DNA of 8,714 bases from Ventricola sp017626895 (lineage in GTDB: Bacteria > Bacillota > Clostridia > Christensenellales > Aristaeellaceae), in contig JAGAHV010000230.1 in assembly GCA_017626895.1 (NCBI GenBank), positions 1 to 8,714 on the forward strand, written 5' to 3'. Numbering within the stretch: position 1 is the first letter of the stretch; each line of letters opens with the position of its first letter. This document shows positions 1-7,180 of this stretch, one piece after another. The translations under genes were made by a program, and so were the position numbers. The notes below the pieces were generated by a model that was not told where the DNA came from, searched no databases, and was given only the letters and a program-made list of their open reading frames with translations.

Positions 1-1760
1 GTATGTCTGCAATTCAGCATAAGTGGCTTTGCTTTCAGCCATCGTTACATCTTCAGGTTTCAGGTCGATTCCCACATGAATGGTGTCGTCCGGCTTTTGT
101 TGGGACATAAGAAGTACCGTCTCGAGCGTCGTTTGAGATTCCAAGGGCAATTCTTTTACTTCTTTCCCCTCCATAGGTACGGGAAAGTTAAAAGTAATGC
201 TGCGAATCCAGATGCCTTCCTTGGTTTTTTCAGGGTACAAATCCACACGTTCGATGAATGCCCGCATGAAGCGTTTTTGATCTGCTTCTGAGAAAGTGGG
301 ATAAAGCTGATTGAAGGCCAAGAGCAGTTGATATATCTGTTCACCGCTGATTTTTTCCTGACGGATCATATGCAGCTGCTCGCTGATTTCCTCCTGCTGG
401 GCTTCGATTTCAGCGATGATGTCATATTGATCGTCGTATCGCCGCTGTAAATCTGCGACTTTCTGATCATAATGGGCATCGTTCACAGCCAGGCTGTCCA
501 TCTGACGCTCCAGGCGGGCCTTTGTCCCCTCAGCCTGCTTTTGCTTTGCGGACAGGACGTCCATCTTTTTTTCCATGTCCGCTGTATCAATGGACGTTCC
601 GATTTTCGTCTTGATGGCCTCCGCAAAGTCTGGCTGATTCACCATAGCGGAGATAACGGCAGCCACCTGTCGGTTGATTTCTTCCTGATCCAGATTGGTA
701 CGGAAAGCGCATTTGTAGCCGGTCACGCCGATGGTATTTTTGCAGTAGTAGTAATGCCGCAGTTTTTTATCCTTTTTATGAGGTGTGGAGGAATTGCCGT
801 ACATACCCTTCCCACAATCCGGGCATTTCAGGATGCCGGACAGCACATGGCAGTGATGCGGGTCCCGGACTTTTTCCCGGACAAATGCGTTTTTCTTCCG
901 TTTTTCCTGGGCAAGATGCCAGATCTCTTCTGACACGATCGCCTCATGCTGGCCATCATAAACAGGAAATTCATCCTGCACAATGACGTGCATTTCATTT
1001 CGAGTACCGATCTTTTTTTCAGTTTTGCGCCGTCCATAAGCGATTTTTCCCATATAGACAGGGTTATCCAGCACCGCCACAACAAATGGAGCAGAGAACA
1101 GCGGGGCTACGCCATTTTGCCGCATGACTTTGGTATATCCATGCTCATTCAAGTAATCTGCGATAGCGCCTGCGCCGCTGTTGGTGTGCACATACCGATC
1201 AAAAATCACCCGGATTGCTATGGCTTCTTCTTCGCTGATCAGTAACTGACCGTTCTCCAATTTGTATCCATACGGCGCAAATCCACCATTCCATTTTCCT
1301 TCCCGGGCCTTCTGTTCCCGTCCCGCCATGGTTTGGGTCCGGATATTCTCCCGCTCGATTTCTGCTACAGCAGAGAGGACTGAAATCATCAGTTTCCCGG
1401 CGTCCTTAGAGGAATCGATGCCATCCTCTACACAAATCAGATTAACACCGTAATCCTGCATGAGCTGCAGGGAATTCAGCACATCGGCAGCGTTGCGGCC
1501 AAACCGGGAGAGCTTGAATACCAACACAAAATCGACGGATCTTTTTGTTCTTCAATATCCTGCAGCATCTGCCGGAAGGCTAATCGCCCTTGGATATTTT
1601 TCCCTGAAAAGCCTTCATCGCAGTATTCCCCGGCGATCTCCATCTCCTGGTACTCTGCGTATTTCCGCAGCTTGTCCTTCTGCGCATCCAGGCTGTACCC
1701 ATCCACCTGCATTGCCGTGGACACACGGGTATAAATGTAGCATCTTACGGTCTTTTTCAT
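1..1760 (-). pseudogene. Large serine recombinase, frameshifted, 3' end outside window
   Basis: Large serine recombinases cut and rejoin DNA at attachment sites of mobile elements. The reading frame starts at ATG 1760 and keeps 74 residues that match the family: an YTRVST motif with the likely catalytic serine at residue 14, then YSLDAQ. Near 1537 one base is missing. From 1536 down to 1 the -1-shifted frame is open with no stop. It encodes the rest: the KLSRFGRN arginine motif, an AEIEREN helix, a Recombinase domain (GGFAPYGY), a zinc ribbon (CPDC at about 814-825, further Cys at 742-744 and 709-711), a long coiled coil (about 390-600) and a tail resembling that of RlmD. About 586 codons are visible, and the family usually ends some 60 residues later. 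As written, translation stops at 1476 before the catalytic arginines, so the product should be inactive. A single indel in an otherwise clean frame suggests a recent mutation or a sequence error. The start overlaps the KilA-N stop (ATGA). Confidence 0.88.
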
Positions 1761-2611
1761 TTTGTTTGCTCCACCGGCAGCAAAGGAAGGTTCTCTGTGC
1801 TAATATTAGCCAAAGTCTGCATCTGCCGTACAGCCAGAGTGCGGAGCAGTACCAATCGTTCAGACTGCGGTTTTCCCTGCTCAATCAGGATAGCGTTATA
1901 GCTTTCCATATTCGCCAGCACCAGAAGCTGATTCAAAGATGCTTGATCCCGCATATTCCCTTTCTCATGGGGGTTCGCATCCCTCCACTGCTTTGCAGTT
2001 TTGCCAAATAATGCTACGTTGATCAGATCAGCTTCGCTGGCGTAGGTATAGGAAATCTGTTCTGCGGTCAACTCCGGCGGGATCAGATATGCTTTGACTG
2101 CGTCGGTATGAATCCGGTAATTCAGCTTGGTGATTTCACGATTCAGGTTCCAGCTCAGAGACAGGCGGCTGTTCTCATCCCGCTTGATCCGCTGATAATC
2201 CTTCATGATATACAGCTTGAATTCCGCTGAAATCCAGGAGGCAAATTCCAGAGCAATATCAGAATGAGCATAGGTACCGCCGTATCGGCCCGCTTTCGTC
2301 ACTATACCGATGGCTCCGACACCACTGATCCATTTGGAAGGTGACATGGTAAAAGCGTTCAGCCCAGCCTGGCTTCTAAACCCGTCGAATTCGACGGGTT
2401 TAAAGTTCGGATTATGGAGGCTTTCCCACAGCCCCAGAAACTCGATGGTTTCACGCCCGCGCATCCAATTTTTAATAACATCGTTCGGGTCGCTGCTTCT
2501 GTATCGGGCTATATCGGTCAAAGAGATGTATTCATTTTCAAAATCCAACGTGTAGATGCTGATATCAACGCCTTTTGCATGGATCGTTTCTTTAACAGGC
2601 TTTTTCACCAT
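1757..2611 (-). CDS. KilA-N domain protein
   Basis: A 284-residue protein with an N-terminal KilA-N domain at about residues 18-130. Family signatures seen are YISLTDIARY, VIKNWMRGRETIEFLGLWE, SKWISGVGAIGIVTKAGRYGG and FASWISAEFKLYI. KilA-N domains are known from phage, viral and mobile-element proteins and are thought to bind nucleic acid. The C-terminal half (about 131-284) is helical-looking with no domain I recognise. ATG 2611 is chosen because an AGGGAG ribosome site lies 9 nt upstream. The stop overlaps the recombinase start in ATGA, so the two genes are probably translationally coupled and form one functional unit. A promoter inside a long inverted repeat precedes the gene. By inference the protein could be a repressor of its own operon, an accessory factor for recombination, or a defence or exclusion protein carried by the element. 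The family call is firm and the role is not known. Confidence 0.88.
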   Translation of the reverse strand: MVKKPVKETIHAKGVDISIYTLDFENEYISLTDIARYRSSDPNDVIKNWMRGRETIEFLGLWESLHNPNFKPVEFDGFRSQAGLNAFTMSPSKWISGVGAIGIVTKAGRYGGTYAHSDIALEFASWISAEFKLYIMKDYQRIKRDENSRLSLSWNLNREITKLNYRIHTDAVKAYLIPPELTAEQISYTYASEADLINVALFGKTAKQWRDANPHEKGNMRDQASLNQLLVLANMESYNAILIEQGKPQSERLVLLRTLAVRQMQTLANISTENLPLLPVEQTK

Positions 2612-2651
2612 CGTACTTTGCTCCCTTCATGCAGCCATAAAGCAAAAGAAA

Positions 2652-2710
2652 AGGATCTGTATGTATACCTTATTTTACCATTGCCATGGCCGATATACAA
2701 TACAGATCCT
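2652..2710 (-). repeat. Long inverted repeat enclosing the KilA-N promoter; possible terminator or operator
   Basis: The arms are 2694-2710 (17 nt) and 2652-2667 (16 nt). They are complementary throughout except for one bulged base, and the loop is 26 nt. On the minus strand the second arm is followed by TTTTCTTTT, so RNA reading through from the exported-protein genes could fold it and terminate. A transcript starting at the promoter in the loop would lack the first arm and escape. Alternatively the arms are a bipartite operator, perhaps for the KilA-N protein itself. Confidence 0.6.
2672..2700 (-). promoter_or_regulatory. Promoter of the KilA-N/recombinase operon
   Basis: On the minus strand a -35 box TTGTAT (2700-2695) is followed by a 17-nt spacer and a -10 box TAAAAT (2677-2672). 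These match four of six and five of six consensus bases at ideal spacing. The spacer holds an 8-bp palindrome, gccatggc (2683-2690), which is a classic position for a repressor site. The expected transcript start, near 2665, leaves a leader of about 55 nt before the KilA-N start. Confidence 0.7.
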
Positions 2711-2755
2711 GTCATTTTACAAGAATTATTTTACGCTGCTTTTATCTTTCTTTCC

Positions 2756-2774
2756 AAGGAATTATCCATTCCTT
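2756..2774. repeat. Small perfect inverted repeat in the intergenic stretch
   Basis: The arms AAGGAAT (2756-2762) and ATTCCTT (2768-2774) are perfectly complementary around a 5-nt loop. Read on the plus strand the repeat runs into TTT, giving a weak terminator-like shape, but no plus-strand gene needs one. Its role is unknown. It lies between the exported-protein stop and the KilA-N promoter, in the most AT-rich part of the window. Confidence 0.4.
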
Positions 2775-2860
2775 TTTGCTTTTCAGAAATGCGACAAAAC
2801 CCTCGTTCGATTTATTGTCACATTTCTGTGGGCTGCACGGTTTCCCGTTCCTGCTCTTTG

Positions 2861-2879
2861 TCCGATTTATCAAATCGGA
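2861..2879. repeat. Palindrome abutting the stop of the second exported-protein gene
   Basis: TCCGATTT and AAATCGGA form perfect 8-bp arms around a 3-nt loop. On the minus strand the repeat begins at the base directly after the TGA stop (2882-2880). No U-tract follows, so it is not a canonical intrinsic terminator. It may protect the mRNA 3' end, act as a weak transcription stop, or mark the junction between the signalling operon and the mobile module. Confidence 0.5.
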
Positions 2880-3770
2880 TCAATACTCTGTCTGCAGCCA
2901 TGTTCCGTCCACAGCGCTCAGGTAACTGTTGCCCACGCGCCAGGCCAAGGTGGCGGTTGCTTCCTGACCGTTCACGGAGAGGAACCAGCAGGCCTCCGGT
3001 GCAGACAGGCCGTCAGCTGTGCTGATCAGCCCGGCCTGCCGGAAACGGGTCAGCGCGTCCTCAGGGGACAGAACCTCCGCGTTGCGGGTCAGGGGCTCAA
3101 AGCCGCACCAGCTGCCCTCCAGCATCAGCAAGCCGTCCTCATCGGAATATGTGACTGTCACATAGCATGGGTCGATGAGGATCGCCGGGCGGGTCGGGCC
3201 GTCGTCCCGGAGAAGCTCTGCCGACCAGCGGACTGGCAGGCCCTCCAGCGTCAGGGCATACACGGCCTTACGGCAGGGCGTGGTGCCCTCCATGCGACCC
3301 AGGGCGGTGAAGGAGACAGGCTCCGGCGCGACGGTGTCCGACTCGATGCCAAGCCGCTTCAGCAGACTCTGGCCCTCCGCCAGGGTTTCCGCCGCCCGGG
3401 GCGCGTCAAAGCCGCTCTCGGCCGGGATCGCGTTCCACTCGTCCAGATTGTAATAATAGGTGCGTTCTTCCCCTGCTTGTCGATAGATATTGAACCATGC
3501 CTGCATGTTTTCCGTGCCGCGGTTGTGGCTGATGCCGCAGAAGGGTATGCCTTCTCCGGTCAGGGACCAGAATAACGAATCATAGTCGCGCTCCTCTTCC
3601 CGAACCGCCGAAAGGTCTGCACCAAAGGCTTCCGTCTGAAGCGCCTCGGCATTGATGGCGGGGGCGGTCACTCGCCATACAACGATACGTGATTCCTCCG
3701 CTGCGGCGCCGTTCAGACAAAGCGATAACAGCATGGCGCACAGCGTCAGCAGAACACTCCTCTTACTCAT
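2880..3770 (-). CDS. Exported protein of unknown function, second gene of the pair
   Basis: A 296-residue protein that I do not recognise. It begins with a signal peptide: SKR positive end, hydrophobic residues 6-20, and a probable signal peptidase I site after AAA near residue 24. The Cys residues in the signal peptide (11 and 18) are not in a lipobox. The mature protein is acidic and mixed alpha/beta in look. Its last 40 residues (ACWFLSVNGQ, LAWRVGN, YLSAVDGTW) resemble the closing strands of PepSY or YycI-like extracytoplasmic domains. That similarity is weak and by eye. ATG 3770 is supported by AAGGAGGTG, 7 nt upstream, within the end of the preceding gene. The two genes overlap by 8 nt (ATGAGTAA), indicating translational coupling. 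Together with the adjacent sensor kinase, the context suggests a cell-envelope role under the same regulation. Confidence 0.82.
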   Translation of the reverse strand: MSKRSVLLTLCAMLLSLCLNGAAAEESRIVVWRVTAPAINAEALQTEAFGADLSAVREEERDYDSLFWSLTGEGIPFCGISHNRGTENMQAWFNIYRQAGEERTYYYNLDEWNAIPAESGFDAPRAAETLAEGQSLLKRLGIESDTVAPEPVSFTALGRMEGTTPCRKAVYALTLEGLPVRWSAELLRDDGPTRPAILIDPCYVTVTYSDEDGLLMLEGSWCGFEPLTRNAEVLSPEDALTRFRQAGLISTADGLSAPEACWFLSVNGQEATATLAWRVGNSYLSAVDGTWLQTEY

Positions 3771-5073
3771 TGACAGGCACCTCCTTCATGAAATGAGTAT
3801 AGAAATCATCCTCTGCCGTCATGGAAACAGCGTCGTTGTACCGCAGGGTCATCACCTTTTCCAGCGTGTAGGAAATTTCCACGCGGTACACACCGCCGTC
3901 CGCCATCACGACCCTTACTTCTGCACCTTGAAGCTCATTCAGATTGGTCTCGCTCCAATTCCGGATTTCTGTGATGCCGCTTTCCTCAAAGCCGCAGAGA
4001 TCAGTCACCGCTTCCACAGCGATGGATGCCCATTTCTCATCCCATGGATCCATCCGGATGTCCGAGACCATGAGTCCGTCCGTGTAGTAGCGGTCGTCCA
4101 GGTCCACGCGGCCCTCGATCAGTCTCCCGGTGGAAATGTCAATGCTGCCGCTCCATCTGCGGCCCGTGCCGCCCACTTCCGTGAAGCTGCTGGAATAGGC
4201 CATGCGGCTGTCGCCATATGCATTGCCTCTGTCGAAGGGTTCTACCGCCTCATAGGTGCCGCGCCGGGCGGAGAGGGGCATGCCGAGCACCTGGTGCAGC
4301 TCCTGCCGCAGCTGGGTCTCATAGCCGGTCAGTTCCTCCGGCGTAGCCGGCATGTCCCCCTGGTCCAGTGCGATCAGCTGCAGCAACTCCTCATCCGTCA
4401 GCCTCCGGGCCGGGCGAAAGCGGAACTCATTCAGGCCGTTGAAATCCTCCTCATCCAGGGTGACCCGGCCCACGCCGTCATCGGCCACCAAATCTGTGAA
4501 GGGCGTCTCCGGACGCAGTCCGACACGGGTGTACAGGCCGGTGAGTTCGCTGCGGCGCTCATTCTCGTCGCCCCGAAAGGAGCGAATGCCCACCTCGATG
4601 CCGCCGCCCCGCATGCAGTTGTGCCAGGACAGTGTGTTCGGATCCAGGGTGAGCCCCAGCTGCCCGTAGGCATCCACCACTTGCAGCAGCTCCTTGTCCG
4701 TGAGATCACGGTTGGGGAGCAGAAGGAAGCAGGGCTCGCCCTCGTACTGCTCGGGCGGCAGCTGGATGAGGCTGACGTGAACCTGCTCCGTCCGGTTCAG
4801 GATGATGCTCTCCGGGCGCTCTCCACTCTCCCAGCGCCGCTGGATCTCCGGCAGGCGTTCCCGCTCGGATACCGTCAGGGCGGGCAGGGCGTATTCATCG
4901 CCGTAGTCCTCATAGTAGGCGGTCAGGTCATCCGCCGCGTAGGGGTTTGCCTCCACCACAGGGCGCGGCATAGGCGGCGTGGTGGGCAGGATCTCCACTG
5001 TGTTTTCTGCCATTGCCAGAACCGGCAGGACCATGACTGCGCACAGTGCTAGGGTACAAATCTTTTTGATCAT
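3763..5073 (-). CDS. Exported protein with an internal repeat, unknown function
   Basis: A 436-residue protein of no family I can name. Residues 1-22 form a signal peptide (IKK, then a hydrophobic stretch ending in AMA, cleaved before ENT), so it should be secreted or held at the outer face of the membrane. A proline-rich linker follows (about 30-43). Two short segments look duplicated: residues 120-130 (PNRDLTDKELL) and 211-221 (PARRLTDEELL), each after an acidic lead-in, so a module of about 90 residues may be repeated. The C-terminal third (about 290-430) is rich in strand-forming residues and contains a motif like ASIAVEAVTDLCGF. ATG 5073 has AGGAGG 7 nt upstream. The gene follows the histidine kinase by 67 nt, with a likely regulator site upstream, and overlaps the next exported-protein gene. 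It may be an envelope effector, or a partner that feeds back on the kinase. Confidence 0.83.
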   Translation of the reverse strand: MIKKICTLALCAVMVLPVLAMAENTVEILPTTPPMPRPVVEANPYAADDLTAYYEDYGDEYALPALTVSERERLPEIQRRWESGERPESIILNRTEQVHVSLIQLPPEQYEGEPCFLLLPNRDLTDKELLQVVDAYGQLGLTLDPNTLSWHNCMRGGGIEVGIRSFRGDENERRSELTGLYTRVGLRPETPFTDLVADDGVGRVTLDEEDFNGLNEFRFRPARRLTDEELLQLIALDQGDMPATPEELTGYETQLRQELHQVLGMPLSARRGTYEAVEPFDRGNAYGDSRMAYSSSFTEVGGTGRRWSGSIDISTGRLIEGRVDLDDRYYTDGLMVSDIRMDPWDEKWASIAVEAVTDLCGFEESGITEIRNWSETNLNELQGAEVRVVMADGGVYRVEISYTLEKVMTLRYNDAVSMTAEDDFYTHFMKEVPVNE

Positions 5074-5140
5074 TCAATCTCCTCCTGTCTGTCAGCTGCT
5101 TTCGCGTCTTCCGGACGGCGCTTTCCGGCTGGCAACTGTA

Positions 5141-6514
5141 TCATGCCACAGGGTATGTAACGGAGTCATCATCGGGATGTAACGGAGTTGTAAAGGTGAT
5201 GGCGGTTCCTTTCCCGGGTGAGGATGAGAAGGTCAGACTGCCACCGTGCAACTCCGCGATCTGATGGCACAGCGCCAGCCCCAGACCGGCTCCGCCCTGA
5301 CGGCGGGTGCGCGCCTTGTCTGCCTTCCAGAAGGGCTCGCAGGCATGGCGGAGGGTCTCTTCGCTCATGCCGATGCCCTGGTCCTGCACCGTAAATCCAT
5401 TCGGCTCCGCCCGCAGTATTACCGTCATGCCGGTGGAAGAGGCGTGGATGGCGTTGGCGGCAAGGTTGTCCGCCAGCAGGGAGAGCAGTTCCCGGTCTCC
5501 CGTGATGGAGCTGTCTGCGCCTTCCACGGCGATCGTAATTCCATCGGCCTGGGTCTGCAGCCGCTCCGCCGTTTCACGGAGCAGTTCTGGCACGGAAACA
5601 CGCTCAGTTTCCGGCGGCTCATGCCCCATCGCTGTCAGCTTCATCAGCTGCTGATCCATATCTGTGAGGCGATGGATTTCCTTGGCCATGCTGTCCGCAA
5701 TCTGTTTCCGCTCCTCCGGCGGCAGTTTCCGCTGAAGAAGGCGTGCATTGCCCAGCAGGGAGGTCAGCGGGGTGCGCATCTCGTGGGCCAGAGCGTCCAG
5801 CAGGGCCTGCCGGGCCTCGCTCTCCTCCCGCAGCCGTGTCTCTCGGGCTTCTACGGCTCCCTGCATCTCTGAGAACGCCCGGGCCAGAGTGCCGATCTCG
5901 TCCTTCCGGCCGGTGGGCAGTGGAACCGGGGCATTGCTTTGCGTCGTCATGGCCCGGGCGGCTTCCGTGAGTTTCCGGAGCGGGCGGGTCAGGATACCGG
6001 CCAGAACCAGCGCAAGCAGAATCAGCAGGGCAGATGCTCCACCCGCCACGGCAAAGGCCATCCGGCGGAAGCTGTCTTTCAGGGCGTAAATGTCCCCGAC
6101 ATCTCCCAGGAGAATCACGGTCAGATTGCTGTTCACCGGCTCTGCCACCGCATAACGCTGAGGCTGGCTGCCGGTGTCCAGCAGGGCCGCCCGCTGGCCG
6201 CAGATCAGGCTGTCGTAATACCTGTTGGGCAGCAGCGCATCTGCAATGGGATTGCCCCGCCAGCAGAAGATCAGGTCGATGCCCTGCGCGTGGTAATACT
6301 GCGTGTACTGCCTTGCATAGGCCACCGCCTCCAGATAGGTCAGGCTCTGCATGGTCTGCTGCACGTCCCGGAAGACAACGCCCTGAGTGGCCTGAATGCG
6401 CGTCTTCTCACGCTCCAGGGAGAGGGTGAAGCTGCGCTCGCTCATGAACCAGGCGATGCCGAAGAGCAGGGGAACGGTGACCAGCAGGATCAGCGCGATC
6501 AGTCTTTTCCGCAT
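5141..6514 (-). CDS. Membrane sensor histidine kinase
   Basis: A 457-residue sensor kinase expected to phosphorylate the response regulator encoded just upstream. Residues 5-23 form membrane segment 1 and 24-151 an extracellular sensor region with two cysteines (84, 105). Residues 152-174 form membrane segment 2, followed by a HAMP linker (about 175-225). The H-box ALAHEMRTPL places the phosphorylated histidine at residue 244. The ATPase domain shows an N-box (ADNLAANAI, 348-356), G1 (DQGIGM, 378-383), F-box (EPFWK, 393-397) and G2 (GGAGLGL, 407-413), so all catalytic elements are present. The sensor region resembles a small Cache-like fold only loosely, and the ligand is unknown. ATG 6514 has AGGGAGG 7 nt upstream and overlaps the regulator gene by 16 nt. 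The last codons (DSVTYPVA) coincide with the predicted operator for the next genes, so these residues are probably dispensable for kinase function. Confidence 0.94.
   Translation of the reverse strand: MRKRLIALILLVTVPLLFGIAWFMSERSFTLSLEREKTRIQATQGVVFRDVQQTMQSLTYLEAVAYARQYTQYYHAQGIDLIFCWRGNPIADALLPNRYYDSLICGQRAALLDTGSQPQRYAVAEPVNSNLTVILLGDVGDIYALKDSFRRMAFAVAGGASALLILLALVLAGILTRPLRKLTEAARAMTTQSNAPVPLPTGRKDEIGTLARAFSEMQGAVEARETRLREESEARQALLDALAHEMRTPLTSLLGNARLLQRKLPPEERKQIADSMAKEIHRLTDMDQQLMKLTAMGHEPPETERVSVPELLRETAERLQTQADGITIAVEGADSSITGDRELLSLLADNLAANAIHASSTGMTVILRAEPNGFTVQDQGIGMSEETLRHACEPFWKADKARTRRQGGAGLGLALCHQIAELHGGSLTFSSSPGKGTAITFTTPLHPDDDSVTYPVA
5155..5195 (-). promoter_or_regulatory. 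Predicted response-regulator site before the exported-protein genes
   Basis: Read on the plus strand, 5178-5195 (tgtaacggagttgtaaag) matches the site at 7208-7225 in 17 of 18 bases. A second perfect 12-bp copy of atgtaacggagt lies at 5155-5166, exactly 22 bp from the one at 5177-5188. TGTAA units therefore fall at 5156, 5178 and 5189, all multiples of 11 bp apart and on one face of the helix. The site lies wholly inside the 3' coding end of the histidine kinase. No convincing -10 box follows; TACAGT (5140-5135) is the best candidate. Confidence 0.62.
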
Positions 6515-7164
6515 GCGGCGCCTCCCTGCCAGCGGTAGCCGTATTTATAGACGGTCTCAATGCGCTCCGGACCGAGCTTTGCCCGAAGCCGCTGCACATG
6601 GACATCCACGGTGCGGGTTTCCCCGACAAAGTCCCAGCCCCAGACAGCGGAGAGGATCTTGTCCCGGCTCAGGGCTGCTCCGGCGTTCCGGGTCAGCAGT
6701 ACCAACAGGTCGAACTCCGTGGCCGTCAGCGGCACGGTTTCCCCGTCCAGGGTCACGGACCGGGCGCTGTAGTCAACGGTCAGACCGCCGTCCGTAAAGA
6801 TTCGGGGCTGTGTTCTGCGCAGAATCACGTCGATGCGCGCCAACAGCTCCTCCGGCTCGAAGGGCTTGAGGATGTAGTCCTCCGCGCCCATGCGAAGCCC
6901 CTTCACCCGGTCCGCCACCGCTGTCCGGGCCGTGAGGAAGAGCACCGGGATCCCCGCGTCCAGCAGATCCTGCGCCAGAGAGAAGCCGTCCTCGCCGGGC
7001 ATCATGATGTCCACCAGGGCCAGGTCTGCGCCGTGGCTCCGCAGGACGCTCCGCGCTTCCTCAGCGTCCGCGGCATCCAGCGGCAGGTGTCCTGCCAGTT
7101 TCAGCACCGTGCCCAGCATCTCCCGGATCGCCGGTTCATCATCCACAAACAAAACCGCTGCCAT
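6499..7164 (-). CDS. OmpR-family response regulator
   Basis: A 221-residue DNA-binding response regulator. The receiver domain (about 3-115) has the acidic pair D8 and D9, the phosphoacceptor D52 (VDIMMPGEDG), T78 (FLTAR) and K100 (ILKPF). The C-terminal winged helix (about 128-214) contains LTATEFDLL, the probable recognition helix TVDVHVQRLRAKL and the closing YKYGYRW hairpin. Size and motifs are standard for the OmpR/PhoB family. ATG 7164 is preferred over the ATG at 7170 because the AAGGTG ribosome site abuts the 7170 codon but sits 6 nt from 7164. A longer in-frame start at 7281 would cross the rlmD terminator and the promoter and is rejected. The partner is the overlapping histidine kinase. 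Direct repeats upstream of the -10 box suggest autoregulation, and the same repeat precedes the exported-protein genes, which are the likely regulon. Confidence 0.95.
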   Translation of the reverse strand: MAAVLFVDDEPAIREMLGTVLKLAGHLPLDAADAEEARSVLRSHGADLALVDIMMPGEDGFSLAQDLLDAGIPVLFLTARTAVADRVKGLRMGAEDYILKPFEPEELLARIDVILRRTQPRIFTDGGLTVDYSARSVTLDGETVPLTATEFDLLVLLTRNAGAALSRDKILSAVWGWDFVGETRTVDVHVQRLRAKLGPERIETVYKYGYRWQGGAACGKD

Positions 7165-7180
7165 ATTCATCACCTTTTCA

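Larger units (their letters stand above)
1..2710 (-). mobile_element. Putative mobile module: KilA-N gene plus serine recombinase
   Basis: The KilA-N and recombinase genes are coupled, share one promoter, and differ in base composition from the GC-rich signalling genes to their right. A large serine recombinase normally marks an integrating element. The left limit is outside the window. The right limit is uncertain: it could be the long inverted repeat (2652-2710), the palindrome at 2861-2879 next to the exported-protein stop, or a site near rlmD if the whole block is cargo. No attachment-site duplication can be confirmed from the window alone. Confidence 0.45.

Noticed and set aside
1536..1548. 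Programmed -1 frameshift in the recombinase at the A5 run (1546-1542)
   Set aside because: The run is not in the phase of a proper slippery heptamer, no clear downstream stimulatory structure was seen, and programmed shifting is not known for this family. A plain indel is simpler.
2829..2850. ACGG-GAAA-CCGT mini-hairpin and a CACA/TGTG pair in the intergenic stretch
   Set aside because: Four-base stems of this size are expected by chance and have no supporting context.
2861..2879. Palindrome as an intrinsic terminator
   Set aside because: No T-run follows on the minus strand, so it is listed only as a repeat.
2556..3575. 339-residue open frame on the plus strand
   Set aside because: It spans the start of the KilA-N gene, the promoter stretch and the second exported-protein gene in antisense, with no ribosome site or recognisable domain.
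3699..3770. Lipoprotein signal in the second exported protein
   Set aside because: The cysteines at residues 11 and 18 are preceded by Leu, which does not fit a lipobox. A signal peptidase I site after AAA fits better.
3652..5052. 466-residue open frame on the plus strand
   Set aside because: It lies antisense to the two exported-protein genes, which have signal peptides, ribosome sites and coupling. The antisense protein has no family motifs and is a by-product of GC-rich codon use.
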